Assembly: GCA_019119995.1 (NCBI GenBank)
Contig: DWVY01000062.1
Location: forward strand, 1 to 54,522
Direction of reading: 5' to 3'
Source of the DNA: Candidatus Mediterraneibacter faecavium
Lineage (GTDB): Bacteria; Bacillota; Clostridia; Lachnospirales; Lachnospiraceae
DNA length: 54,522 nucleotides
A model generated the notes under the pieces. That model did no database searches. It saw only the letters and a list, made by a program, of their open reading frames with translations, and was not told where the DNA came from. The translations under genes and the position numbers were made by a program. Shown here piece after piece: positions 17,352 to 25,774 of this stretch (position 1 is the first letter of the stretch; the number at the start of each line of letters is the position of its first letter).

Positions 17352-18263
17352 TTACGAAGATAAATCTTTCGCTTTCTTGATCTCTTCCTCTGATGCTCCT
17401 GCCACATGGGCAATCTCTTCCTCACTCATTCCCTTGTTTAGCATTTGTATGATTATAGACAAGCGCCCGTCCGCCCAGGCTTCTTCGCGCTCCTGTCTCA
17501 TATGCTTTTCCTGGTCATATTCGAATATACTCATTTCCTTCGCCTCCGCTCTGTGCTTCTCCAGGAAATCTTTCAGCACGCCCTCTGCGATACACTCCTG
17601 GATTGCCTGCTCCACCGCGTCCGCAAGCTCCATCTCTTCCACATACTTCCGAACCTTATCCGTGTAGAGGGCATATTCTTTAAGCGTCCTGCAGGCGTCT
17701 TTCAGTTTCTGGTTATGCTTCCCTGAAATGTTCAGCATCACTGCTGACAGTTCCAGTCCTGCATGGGGATCTTCTTTCTCGTACATGTCTGACAGATTCA
17801 GAACGGTCCGATCCGGCAGTTCTTCCCTTCCATTGTAAAAGATGAGGAACTCCGGCGGTGGGATATGGATCACTTTTGTTCCGTACAGGTTTGCATTCCG
17901 CGTCATCCTTGAATACAGCTTTGCAATGTAGATCAGAAACCTTAAGGGCAGGTTCGGGTTGTAAGTGGACTGGTGCTCATACAGGGAGAGCCGTCCGTCG
18001 ATCAGGAAAGAAATATCGTTCTTCACTGTCATGTAGATTGCATTCTCCAGAGTGTTGATCTCCAGGATTCCCGGATCAGTATAATGTTTTCCGCTTACTG
18101 CGTTGTACAGTTCCAACAGGTTGTTCTTATCCTGGAACAGCATAATGAACAAGGTAGATTTGTACGTCCGGTTGACTGGTATCGCGGTCGATGCGGATGG
18201 TACGTTTTGTACCTGTTTTGCACCTGAATTGTCTGTTATAGCCGTTTTTGCTTCTTTTGTCAT
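17352..18263 (-). CDS. Rpn-family PD-(D/E)XK nuclease / putative transposase
   Basis: A 303-residue protein of the recombination-promoting nuclease family. The PD-(D/E)XK core is seen as FLIDGRLSLYEHQST (Asp and Glu-x-Gln) followed by RFLIYIAKLYSR. A helical C-terminus with a variable, charged tail (GMSEEEIAHVAGASEEEIKKA) resembles a small helix-turn-helix-like repeat common in this family. E. coli RpnA relatives cut DNA and stimulate recombination; some members are linked with phage defence. AAGGAGG ribosome binding site. It stands alone between a terminator and purC, with a partial duplication of non-coding DNA at its 3' end. Confidence 0.82.
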   Translation of the reverse strand: MTKEAKTAITDNSGAKQVQNVPSASTAIPVNRTYKSTLFIMLFQDKNNLLELYNAVSGKHYTDPGILEINTLENAIYMTVKNDISFLIDGRLSLYEHQSTYNPNLPLRFLIYIAKLYSRMTRNANLYGTKVIHIPPPEFLIFYNGREELPDRTVLNLSDMYEKEDPHAGLELSAVMLNISGKHNQKLKDACRTLKEYALYTDKVRKYVEEMELADAVEQAIQECIAEGVLKDFLEKHRAEAKEMSIFEYDQEKHMRQEREEAWADGRLSIIIQMLNKGMSEEEIAHVAGASEEEIKKAKDLSS

Positions 18264-18533
18264 GCTTCAGCCTCCTTATGAAAATGTGGTGCAAAGAGAC
18301 TGATGCTGTTTAGGTGGCAGGCAACGCTTTGTATTCGTTCTGCACTTTTACATCCTTATCTCTCTGCTGTTAATAGGGAATTAAAAGCATTGAGATTTTC
18401 CTGGATGTAATAGAACTTTTGACGCGGACAGCGCTGCCGCTTAAGAATAGAACATGCTGGAAATATAATGCTTTTGTCCATGATAACACAGAACGAAAAA
18501 AAGTACCAGATGGAAAGAGGCTTTTTAAGTATT
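18264..18533. other. Intergenic region between the Rpn gene and purC
   Basis: About 270 bases with no gene. A small GC-rich hairpin near 18423-18440 (GCGG..CCGC) is the only structure I noticed. The Rpn promoter must lie here but no clear consensus stands out. Confidence 0.4.
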
Positions 18534-18578
18534 ATAAAGGCTGTACATCCCCGGTATGTGACGATGTACAGCCTTTAT
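18534..18578 (-). terminator. Perfect 16-bp hairpin at the end of purC
   Basis: ATAAAGGCTGTACATC (18534-18549) and its exact complement (18563-18578) enclose a 13-base loop. It lies 12 bases past the purC stop. There is no long T-run, so termination may be partial. Confidence 0.65.
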
Positions 18579-18589
18579 GTTTATAGTTT

Positions 18590-19462
18590 TTACTGCAATT
18601 TCTCCCCTGTCAGCATTTCATAGCTTTGGAGATACTTGTCGATGGTCTTTTCAACGATATCGTCCGGAAGCGTCCAGTCGTTGTCCGGATTAGCTTTCAG
18701 CCAGTCGCGTGCGAACTGCTTGTCAAAGGACGGCTGTCCGTGTCCCGGCTCGTAGCCGTCAGCTGGCCAGAAGCGTGAGCTGTCCGGTGTGAGCATCTCA
18801 TCGCCGAGCACGATGTTGCCTTCTTCATCCAGACCGAACTCGAATTTGGTATCTGCGATGATGATGCCGCGGCTCAGTGCGTAGTCTGCACATTTCTTGT
18901 AGAGGGCAATCGTATAGTCACGCAGTTTAGATGCATATTCTTCGCCCTTGCCCGGGAATGCTTTCTCAAGGTGTTCGATGCTCTGCTCGTAGGAGATGTT
19001 TTCATCGTGGTCGCCGATCTCTGCCTTTGTAGAAGGTGTATAGATCGGTTCCGGCAGCTTGTCGGATTCTTTCAGACCTTCCGGCAGCTTAATGCCGCAT
19101 ACAGTACCGTCTTTCTGATAGCTTGCCCAGCCGCTTCCCGTTATGTATCCGCGGACAATGCACTCAACCGGGAGCATCTGCAGTTTTCTGCACATCATGC
19201 TGTTGCCGTCAAACTGCGGTTGGCGGAAGAACTCCGGCATCTCGTTTACATCTGTAGTGATCATATGGTTCGGGAGGATATCCTGTGTCATGTCGAACCA
19301 GAATTTGGACATCTGAGTCAGAACTGTCCCTTTCTTTGTGATCGTATTTTTAAGGATCACATCAAAGCAGCTGATCCTGTCAGTAGCTACAAGGATCAGG
19401 CTGTCGCCGTTATCGTAGATCTCGCGTACTTTTCCTTCTTTGATCGGTTTCATGTTATACAC
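18590..19462 (-). CDS. purC: Phosphoribosylaminoimidazole-succinocarboxamide synthase
   Basis: A 290-residue SAICAR synthetase, which joins CAIR and aspartate using ATP in purine synthesis. GKVREIYDNGDSLILVATDRISCFDV is the N-terminal ATP-binding region, VECIVRGYITGSGW the CAIR site, and PIYTPSTKAEIGDHDENIS the family signature. Length matches the longer (about 290-residue) PurC type rather than the 240-residue one. A GAGGTG ribosome binding site precedes the ATG. Standing alone here, away from other pur genes. Confidence 0.96.
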   Translation of the reverse strand: MYNMKPIKEGKVREIYDNGDSLILVATDRISCFDVILKNTITKKGTVLTQMSKFWFDMTQDILPNHMITTDVNEMPEFFRQPQFDGNSMMCRKLQMLPVECIVRGYITGSGWASYQKDGTVCGIKLPEGLKESDKLPEPIYTPSTKAEIGDHDENISYEQSIEHLEKAFPGKGEEYASKLRDYTIALYKKCADYALSRGIIIADTKFEFGLDEEGNIVLGDEMLTPDSSRFWPADGYEPGHGQPSFDKQFARDWLKANPDNDWTLPDDIVEKTIDKYLQSYEMLTGEKLQ

Positions 19463-19704
19463 CTCATTAAATTTATGATTTAGCAGTTCCCTGTAAAATA
19501 GAAAAGAAACTTCTATATATAAGAGTAGACAAAAAGCCGGAAAAATACAAGTGTTTTATTCATTATATCTATTCATTATGAGTTATAAGTTAACGGAAAT
19601 CTGTTGCCGGATTTTCAGATTTTGTGTAAAATCAGGTATGTATATGCAGATATCTCTACGAAAGAGAAGTGCAGAAGATCGGACGGAAACAGAGGGAGCA
19701 GGAA

Positions 19705-20466
19705 ATGATAATCGATACACATGCTCACTATGATGACGAGCAGTTTGATACAGACAGAGATAAACTCTTGAACAGTATGTATGACGGGGGGATCGGCCTG
19801 ATCGTCGATGCCGGATCCACCCTTGAGTCATGGGCGAAGATAAGGAAGCTGACAGAAGACTATCCTTTTATATATGGAGCTATAGGGATCCATCCGGATG
19901 AAGTAGGGGCGCTTACGGAAGAGCATATGGATGAGATGGAGCGGCTTCTGGAGTTGGAGAAGATTGTGGCAGTGGGCGAGATCGGGCTGGACTACTATTG
20001 GGATAACGAGAGCCATGATATACAGAAGAAATGGTTTATACGTCAGCTTGAGATCGCGCGGAAGAAAGAGATGCCCGTGATCATCCACAGCCGGGAAGCG
20101 GCGGCGGATACGATGGAGATCATGCGTGGATATGCGTCGGGGATGCGTGCCGTTATCCACTGTTACTCATATTCTGCTGAGATGGCAAAAGAATATGTGA
20201 AGATGGGGTACTATATCGGTATCGGTGGCGTGGTCACTTTTAAGAATGCAAAGAAGTTAAAAAGTGTCGTAGAGGCAATCCCGTTAACATCTATCGTGTT
20301 GGAGACAGACTGCCCGTATCTCGCGCCGGAGCCTTACAGGGGGAAAAGAAATTCTTCCCTCTATCTGCCTTATGTGGCTGAGAAGATCGCGGAGCTGAAA
20401 GGCGTGAGCGTAGAAGAGGTCATCAGGCAGACGGAAGAGAACAGCAGGAAACTGTATGATCTGTAA
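19705..20466 (+). CDS. tatD: TatD-family metal-dependent DNase
   Basis: A 253-residue TIM-barrel hydrolase of the TatD/YcfH type. Metal ligands are seen in DTHAHYDD, VGEIGLDYYW, VIIHSREA, CYSYS and LETDCPYLAP. The family has 3'-5' exonuclease and AP-endonuclease activity. The ATG at 19705 gives the normal start (MIIDTHAH) after a GGGAGCAGGA ribosome binding site; upstream residues in the open frame are not conserved. It precedes rsmA, as is common in Firmicutes, though rnmV, often found between them, is absent. Confidence 0.94.
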   Translation: MIIDTHAHYDDEQFDTDRDKLLNSMYDGGIGLIVDAGSTLESWAKIRKLTEDYPFIYGAIGIHPDEVGALTEEHMDEMERLLELEKIVAVGEIGLDYYWDNESHDIQKKWFIRQLEIARKKEMPVIIHSREAAADTMEIMRGYASGMRAVIHCYSYSAEMAKEYVKMGYYIGIGGVVTFKNAKKLKSVVEAIPLTSIVLETDCPYLAPEPYRGKRNSSLYLPYVAEKIAELKGVSVEEVIRQTEENSRKLYDL

Positions 20467-20542
20467 GCGATATATGGATCTGTAAACGACATTTAGAGGA
20501 GACTTGTGCCGCCTGTTCAGAGGCGGCGGAATGGAGATGTGT

Positions 20543-21418
20543 ATGAAAGAACCAACTCTCGGTAATCCGCAGAATACGATCGCGGTGCTCCAGAAATATA
20601 ACTTTGTGTTTCAGAAAAAGTTTGGGCAGAATTTCCTTATCGATACGCATGTGCTCGACAAGATCATCCGAGCGGCGGAAATCGGGAATGATGACTGCGT
20701 GCTTGAGATCGGGCCGGGCATCGGGACGATGACACAGTATCTTGCCTGTGCGGCGAAGAAGGTCATAGCAGTCGAAATAGACAGGGCTCTGATCCCAATC
20801 CTGCAGGATACGCTGGACGGCTATGATAATGTAAAGATCATCAATGAAGATGTGCTGAAAGTAGATATCGGGAAACTGGCGGAAGAGGAGAACGACGGGA
20901 AACCGCTGAAAGTAGTGGCGAACCTGCCGTATTATATTACCACGCCTATCATTATGGGGCTTTTTGAGGGGCATGTGCCGCTTCAGAGCATCACGGTCAT
21001 GGTCCAGAAGGAAGTAGCGGACCGGATGCAGACAGGACCGGGATCTAAGGATTACGGCGCGCTCTCTCTGGCGGTACAGTATTACGCGAAGCCGTATATC
21101 GTGGCAAATGTCCCGCCGAACTGCTTTATGCCCCGCCCGAAAGTGGGGTCCGCCGTGATCCGTCTGGAACGGTATGCAGAACCGCCGGTCAGGGTGGAGG
21201 ATGAGCGGCTGCTGTTCCGGATCATCCGGGCGTCTTTTAACCAGAGAAGAAAGACGCTTGCAAATGGTCTGAAGAACTCGGCGGAACTGGATTTTACAAA
21301 AGAAGAAGTAGAAGAGGCGATTGCACGGCTCGGCAAGGGAGCGAGCGTCAGGGGCGAGGCGCTTACGTTAGAAGATTTTGCAGATTTATCGAATATATTA
21401 TGCGGTTTGAAAGGTTAG
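20543..21418 (+). CDS. rsmA: 16S rRNA dimethyladenosine transferase RsmA (KsgA)
   Basis: A 291-residue SAM-dependent methyltransferase that dimethylates two adjacent adenines near the 3' end of 16S rRNA. Motif I is VLEIGPGIGTMT, the catalytic motif IV is NLPYYIT, and PRPKVGSAV is also conserved. KKFGQNFLID near the N-terminus is the family signature. I chose the ATG at 20543, 6 bases after GGAG; ATG 20531 and TTG 20504 are also in frame. Follows tatD after 76 bases. Confidence 0.96.
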   Translation: MKEPTLGNPQNTIAVLQKYNFVFQKKFGQNFLIDTHVLDKIIRAAEIGNDDCVLEIGPGIGTMTQYLACAAKKVIAVEIDRALIPILQDTLDGYDNVKIINEDVLKVDIGKLAEEENDGKPLKVVANLPYYITTPIIMGLFEGHVPLQSITVMVQKEVADRMQTGPGSKDYGALSLAVQYYAKPYIVANVPPNCFMPRPKVGSAVIRLERYAEPPVRVEDERLLFRIIRASFNQRRKTLANGLKNSAELDFTKEEVEEAIARLGKGASVRGEALTLEDFADLSNILCGLKG

Positions 21419-21530
21419 CAGGGGGGATCCGCCGCTCTGCTGTTTCAGAAAATTTCGCAAAATTATGCAAAAATGACAATAAAAAGCCGGGAAAATGTCC
21501 TGAGTTCATAAATTTTTAATAGAGTGTTAA

Positions 21531-21559
21531 TTGTATAAATTTCCGCTTTTTAGTATAAT
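21531..21559 (+). promoter_or_regulatory. Promoter of the citrate synthase gene
   Basis: TTGTAT (21531-21536), 17-base spacer, perfect TATAAT (21554-21559), about 50 bases before the start codon. Confidence 0.75.
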
Positions 21560-21610
21560 AAAAAGGTCATACAGTAAAAATGAGTATTTAAGAGAGAAGG
21601 AGGAACGCAC

Positions 21611-22981
21611 ATGGTAAAAGATATTGACAGCATTTTTTTCGATATTACTCCGGAAATTGAAGAATTAGCTCTCAAATGTGAAACGAACAATGCGATCGAC
21701 AAAGACCTGTACACGAAGTACGAGGTTAAGAAAGGTCTCCGTGACCTGAATGGTAAAGGCGTTCTTGCCGGACTGACGAATATATCCGATGTCTGCGCAT
21801 CAAAGATCGTCGACGGCAAGTCAGTTCCCTGCGAAGGGAACCTTTACTACCGCGGCTACAATATCAAGGATCTGGTCAAAGGATTCTTAGATGCGAAGCA
21901 TCCGGGATTTGAAGAAACGACATATCTGCTTCTTTTCGGTGAACTTCCCACAAAGAAGCAGCTGAAAGATTTTCAGGAGATGTTGGCGGACAGGCGCATG
22001 CTCCCGCCGAATTTCGTGCGCGATGTCATCATGAAGGCACCCAGCCACGACATGATGAACAGCATCACGAGAAGTATCCTGCAGCTCTATTCCTATGACG
22101 AGAAAGCCGATGACACGAGTATCCCGAACGTGCTGCGTCAGTGCCTGAACCTGATCAGCCAGTTCCCGATGCTCATGGTATACGGCTATCATGCATACAA
22201 CTATAAACGCGGCGAAGATCTGTATATTTATGCACCGAAGCCGGAGCTCTCTATGGCGGAGAACATCCTGATGATGCTCCGCGAGGACAGGCAGTATACA
22301 GAGCTCGAGGCGAAGATCCTCGACATGGCGATGGTGCTCCATATGGACCACGGCGGCGGTAACAACTCTACATTTACGACGCACGTCGTCACCTCATCGG
22401 GGACGGATACATATTCTACGATCGCCGCGGCGATGGCGTCCCTGAAAGGACCGAAGCACGGCGGCGCGAACATCAAGGTGACGAGGATGTTCGAGGATAT
22501 GAAGGCGAATCTGACCGACTGGACAGACGACGACCAGGTGCGCGCGTACCTTGAGGCGCTTCTGGATAAGAAAGCGTTCGACAAAAAAGGCCTGATCTAC
22601 GGTATGGGTCACGCTGTATATTCGATATCTGACCCGCGTGCGGATATCTTCAAGAAATTTGTGAAGCAGCTGGCGCACGAGAAAGGCCACGATGCAGAGT
22701 ACGCCCTGTATGAAAAAGTCGAGCACATGGCACCGCAGATCATCGGCGAGAAGCGTCATATTTACAAGGGCGTTAATGCCAACGTAGACTTCTACAGCGG
22801 TCTGGTGTACAGCATGCTGGATATCCCGCCGTCACTGTATACCCCGATCTTCGCGGCAGCGCGTATCGTCGGCTGGAGCGCACACAGGATGGAAGAGCTC
22901 CAGAATGTAGACAAGATCATCCGTCCGGCATATAAGCCGCTTGCGCCGTACCGCGAATATGTAAATTTAGATGACAGGTAG
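21611..22981 (+). CDS. Citrate synthase (citrate/2-methylcitrate synthase family)
   Basis: A 456-residue enzyme that condenses acetyl-CoA and oxaloacetate. Catalytic regions are visible: MDHGGGNNSTF, KGPKHGGAN, GMGHAVYSISDPRA (second His) and NVDFYSG (Asp). It has an N-terminal extension of about 50 residues compared with typical 370-430-residue enzymes; long forms like this occur in Clostridia. In organisms with an incomplete TCA cycle it supplies citrate for glutamate synthesis. A good promoter precedes it and an AGAAGGAGG ribosome binding site is present. The following hydrolase gene begins only 8 bases after its stop. Confidence 0.94.
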   Translation: MVKDIDSIFFDITPEIEELALKCETNNAIDKDLYTKYEVKKGLRDLNGKGVLAGLTNISDVCASKIVDGKSVPCEGNLYYRGYNIKDLVKGFLDAKHPGFEETTYLLLFGELPTKKQLKDFQEMLADRRMLPPNFVRDVIMKAPSHDMMNSITRSILQLYSYDEKADDTSIPNVLRQCLNLISQFPMLMVYGYHAYNYKRGEDLYIYAPKPELSMAENILMMLREDRQYTELEAKILDMAMVLHMDHGGGNNSTFTTHVVTSSGTDTYSTIAAAMASLKGPKHGGANIKVTRMFEDMKANLTDWTDDDQVRAYLEALLDKKAFDKKGLIYGMGHAVYSISDPRADIFKKFVKQLAHEKGHDAEYALYEKVEHMAPQIIGEKRHIYKGVNANVDFYSGLVYSMLDIPPSLYTPIFAAARIVGWSAHRMEELQNVDKIIRPAYKPLAPYREYVNLDDR

Positions 22982-22989
22982 TGAGTAAC

Positions 22990-23940
22990 ATGAGAGATGA
23001 GTTCTATTTCCCATCAAAAGATGGCAACACAGAGATCCACACGATCGAATGGAAGCCCGAGAGCGAAGTCAGGGCAGTCCTCCAGATCTGCCACGGAATG
23101 GTAGAGTACATCGGAAGATATGATGAGTTTGCGCAGTTCCTCTGTGACAGGGGATATTATGTAGTGGGAAATGATCATCTCGGACACGGAAAATCCGTAC
23201 AGGCGAAGTCCGAGTACGGATTTTTCAATGAGAAATACGGAAATGTCTGTGTACTGGGAGATATCCATACGCTCCGGCAGCGCACGATGAAGAAATACCC
23301 GGATGTTCCCTACTTCATGCTGGGGCACAGCATGGGATCGTCTCTTTTGAGACAGTATATTGAGATGTATGGAAATGGTCTGGCCGGCGTCGTGCTCATG
23401 GGAACCGTAGCAGACCATAAAAAGGCGGCGCTTGCATTCGGCAAGAGGCTGTGCCGCATCATGGCTGCATTCCGGGGATGGCACTATCGAAGCAAGTTGG
23501 TGGATGACCTTGCGATCGGCGGCTATAATAAGAAATTCAAACCTGCCCGGACGCAGGCGGACTGGATCACAAGCGACCATGAACGGCTTGAGAAGTATGC
23601 AGCGGATCCGCTCTGTACATTCCGTTTTACGGTGAACGCTTACTATAATATGTTCCTTGGTATGATGAACATGCAGAGAAAAGAAAGCGTGTATATGATC
23701 CCGAAAGGGCTGCCGGTATTCTTTGTCTCCGGCGCGGACGATCCGGTGGGAGACTTCGGAAAAGGAGTCCGGAAGATCTATGAGAAGTATCAGGCGGCAG
23801 GGATCCAGGATGTAACGCTCCGGTTATATCTCGGCGACCGGCATGAGATCTTGAATGAGACTGACCGGCAGCAGGTGTATGAGGATCTGCTGGAGTGGCT
23901 GGAATGGAGGCGGAAGAATGGGAAGGTTTGTCAATCCTGA
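22990..23940 (+). CDS. Alpha/beta hydrolase, monoacylglycerol lipase-like (S33)
   Basis: A 316-residue cytosolic hydrolase. The oxyanion region is ICHGMVEY, the nucleophile elbow GHSMGS (Ser), the acid Asp lies in SGADDPVGD and the catalytic His in GDRHEILNE. This pattern fits the lysophospholipase/monoacylglycerol lipase group. I prefer the ATG at 22990; a GTG at 22981 overlaps the citrate synthase stop. It is probably co-transcribed with that gene, though no functional link is evident. Natural substrate unknown. Confidence 0.85.
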   Translation: MRDEFYFPSKDGNTEIHTIEWKPESEVRAVLQICHGMVEYIGRYDEFAQFLCDRGYYVVGNDHLGHGKSVQAKSEYGFFNEKYGNVCVLGDIHTLRQRTMKKYPDVPYFMLGHSMGSSLLRQYIEMYGNGLAGVVLMGTVADHKKAALAFGKRLCRIMAAFRGWHYRSKLVDDLAIGGYNKKFKPARTQADWITSDHERLEKYAADPLCTFRFTVNAYYNMFLGMMNMQRKESVYMIPKGLPVFFVSGADDPVGDFGKGVRKIYEKYQAAGIQDVTLRLYLGDRHEILNETDRQQVYEDLLEWLEWRRKNGKVCQS

Positions 23941-24091
23941 GAACAGCGCTTTTCAGGTTGCTCTTAATTCGGAAATATATAATGAAGAAATCCGCAGTGA
24001 ATTTGCAGAGACTGTTGCAAGAGACATGGAAAAGATCCATCAGGATTATGCATCGGCTATCCGGTATAACGATGAGAATTATAAAAAATAG
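23918..24091 (+). pseudogene. Remnant of an AAA-ATPase / PD-(D/E)XK nuclease-like protein (DUF1703 type)
   Basis: The 57-residue frame opens MGRFVNPENSAFQVALNSEIY, the usual N-terminus of a large AAA-ATPase/nuclease family abundant in gut Clostridia, where YVDKTGL and a Walker A motif should follow. Instead it jumps to NEEIRSEFAETVARD, which looks like a much later segment of the same family. The middle, about 200-300 residues, is therefore missing. A GGAGG ribosome binding site is intact, and the frame overlaps the hydrolase end by 23 bases. It could still make a short peptide but not an ATPase. Confidence 0.65.
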
Positions 24092-24103
24092 TCTAAAACG
24101 TGT

Positions 24104-24281
24104 AACGACGAAGACCCGCCAACCTTTCGGCTGACGGGTCTTCGTTGTTGTTATAGTTATCTAAAAGGAATGAGAGTAAAGTGCGGCACTTGTCAGTGCC
24201 TTAAACTTTATGAGGGGGGAAAGATAGTTGTTTATCAACTATCTGTTTCATAGTATAGACGAGAATTGTGACAAAAGTATG
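24104..24281 (-). ncRNA. Candidate small RNA, copy 1 of a tandem pair
   Basis: Three hairpins are shared with copy 2: H3 (24223-24230 with 24236-24243), H2 (AAAGT 24178-24182 with ACTTT 24205-24209, inner GGCACT with AGTGCC) and a long H1 (24104-24124 with 24129-24149). On the minus strand H1 closes with a GAAA tetraloop, and two of its mismatches become G-U pairs. Read on the minus strand the order is: conserved TATACT box (about 24251-24256), H3, a C-rich single strand (UUUCCCCCCUCAU), H2, a second CU-rich strand (CUCUCAUUCCUUUU), H1. The C-rich strands resemble the anti-Shine-Dalgarno regions of Gram-positive regulatory RNAs. No Rfam family is recognised from memory. Confidence 0.55.
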
Positions 24282-24387
24282 AGTGAATCATAAAAGAATG
24301 GGGAAAATTCTAAACGAAAAATAAAAAATATATGAATTGCGATTAATGCCTCAAAACTGTCCACCGGGCATACGGGACAGCTCCATG
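24282..24387. other. Spacer between the two RNA elements
   Basis: AT-rich for its first 60 bases, then a GC-richer stretch. No gene or conserved block was seen. The element copies on either side are clearly related while this spacer is not repeated. Confidence 0.4.
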
Positions 24388-24569
24388 AACGGCGAAAACC
24401 CGCTAACCACAAGGGCTAACGGGCTTCGTGTTGTTATAGTTATCTAAAGGAATGAGAGTAAAGTGCGACATCCCGGTCCCCCGGGATGTCAATACTTTAT
24501 GAGGGGGGAGATAGTTGTTTTATCAACTATCTGATTCATAGTATAGCCAGAAATTGTGTCTAAAGTATG
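24388..24569 (-). ncRNA. Candidate small RNA, copy 2 of a tandem pair
   Basis: Same layout as copy 1, 284 bases along. H3 (24510-24517 with 24524-24531) is identical in its stem. H2 keeps the outer AAAGT/ACTTT pair (24460-24464 with 24494-24498), but the inner stem is replaced by GACATCCCGG with CCGGGATGTC, still fully paired: strong covariation. In H1 three plus-strand A-C mismatches become G-U pairs on the minus strand. The C-rich strand UCUCCCCCCUCAU and the TATACT box are conserved. It starts 46 bases beyond the lysozyme stop on the same strand, so it could be a 3'-UTR-derived or separate RNA. Confidence 0.55.
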
Positions 24570-24614
24570 TTTAATCTCTAAAAGAAAAAGAAAAAAACTT
24601 ATGAAAATCTTAAT

Positions 24615-25589
24615 TCATTTTATCCGTATCCTGTCTCCGGTGTAGATCTTATCCGGATCCGAGATGCCGTTCAGGCGTGCCAGTGTACTGACGGTAGTTC
24701 CGAATCTCAAAGCGATCCCGCTGAGCGTGTCTCCTGCCTGGATCGTATAATATTGTGGGGAAGAACCGCTGTTGTTTCCGCTTTCAGGTACTTTCAACGT
24801 ATTTCCGGCATAGATCTTATCCGGATCCGAGATGCCGTTCAGCTGTGCGAGGGCGCTTACTGTTGTGCCGTAGCGCTGCGCGATCCCGCTGAGCGTATCG
24901 CCCGGCTGGATCACATAGGTGATATACTGGGGAGACGGCGCCGGGGCAGGGGCGCTGCCGGAGAGATGGTTCAGGCCGGCGGACTTTATAACTGCCGGAT
25001 AGTCTACGTATCCCAGATCCAGATCTACATTTCCGCTGATGCCGGGAACACTGCCGGTGCTTGTGTACTGCCACATGCCGCAGTTGGTTCCGTCAAACTG
25101 GTCTGTATAGCGGGCGTACCAGTAAGCATAGCGCTTGGTTAAGTCGATCCCGAGATATGTGTCAAGAAAGTTACGGTTTGTGTAAAACATAGCGTAGTAG
25201 CCTTTTGCTTCTATCCGGCTGCAGAAACTGGTCACAACGTTTCTGGCAAGTGCCGGGGTAAATGAAACTCCTTGTTTCTCGATATAATCTGCGGACGCCT
25301 GCTCGATATCATAACAGACCGGATAATCGAGCCGATATCCGGAAATGGTGCTGATGCATCCGTCGGCTTCCTGTACTGCCTTTTCCGGCGAAAATGCATA
25401 GCAGAACCAGTAGGCGCCGATCGGAAGACCGATCCGGTTGCACTCGGAAGCATTTCTCCGGAATTGTTTATCAACCGTATTGTAGCCGTATCCGGCTCTG
25501 AGCATTGCGAATTTATATCCTGCAGCTTTTACCTGTTCCCAGTCCACTTCTCCCTGAAATTCGCTGACATCAAGACCTCTTATACTCAT
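24615..25589 (-). CDS. GH25 lysozyme with two LysM domains
   Basis: A 324-residue muramidase that cleaves MurNAc-GlcNAc bonds in peptidoglycan. The GH25 barrel (about 1-200) begins RGLDVSEFQGEVDW and has the catalytic DIE triad in VCYDIEQAS. Two LysM peptidoglycan-binding repeats follow (about 226-270 and 281-323, each with QPGDTLSGIA or QAGDTLSGIA and LNGISDPDKIY), joined by Pro/Ala- and Ser/Gly-rich linkers. There is no signal peptide, so export is unexplained: phage-type release, a non-classical route, or a prophage remnant. GAAAGGAG ribosome binding site. The two candidate small RNAs lie directly downstream. Confidence 0.93.
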   Translation of the reverse strand: MSIRGLDVSEFQGEVDWEQVKAAGYKFAMLRAGYGYNTVDKQFRRNASECNRIGLPIGAYWFCYAFSPEKAVQEADGCISTISGYRLDYPVCYDIEQASADYIEKQGVSFTPALARNVVTSFCSRIEAKGYYAMFYTNRNFLDTYLGIDLTKRYAYWYARYTDQFDGTNCGMWQYTSTGSVPGISGNVDLDLGYVDYPAVIKSAGLNHLSGSAPAPAPSPQYITYVIQPGDTLSGIAQRYGTTVSALAQLNGISDPDKIYAGNTLKVPESGNNSGSSPQYYTIQAGDTLSGIALRFGTTVSTLARLNGISDPDKIYTGDRIRIK

Positions 25590-25703
25590 TGAAAACTCCT
25601 TTCATCAATATTGCAGCCGGCCGGAGAGATTCCATAAAGCTGAAATATTTAATTCAATATATGCCCGGAGATAATGAAAAGTGCAGACCGGTCGTTCTGA
25701 ATG

Positions 25704-25732
25704 TTGAAAAAAATGTATGAAAAAATTATAAT
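25704..25732 (+). promoter_or_regulatory. Promoter of the AraC-family regulator gene
   Basis: TTGAAA (25704-25709), 17-base spacer, perfect TATAAT (25727-25732), about 43 bases before the chosen ATG. Confidence 0.75.
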
Positions 25733-25774
25733 TACTGCTAAGAACTGTTGACGAAGAGAGTGTTGGGGGCAGCT

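Noticed and set aside
24484-24533. Tiny minus-strand peptides (MNQIVDKTT... and MKQIVDKQL...) inside the two RNA elements
   Set aside because: The H3 loops of the two copies differ by one base, so the frame is not conserved while the hairpin is; RNA-level selection explains the pattern better.
24104-24569. Two-unit CRISPR or transposon pair
   Set aside because: Unit length of about 180 bases, internal hairpins with covariation and no transposase or cas gene argue against both.
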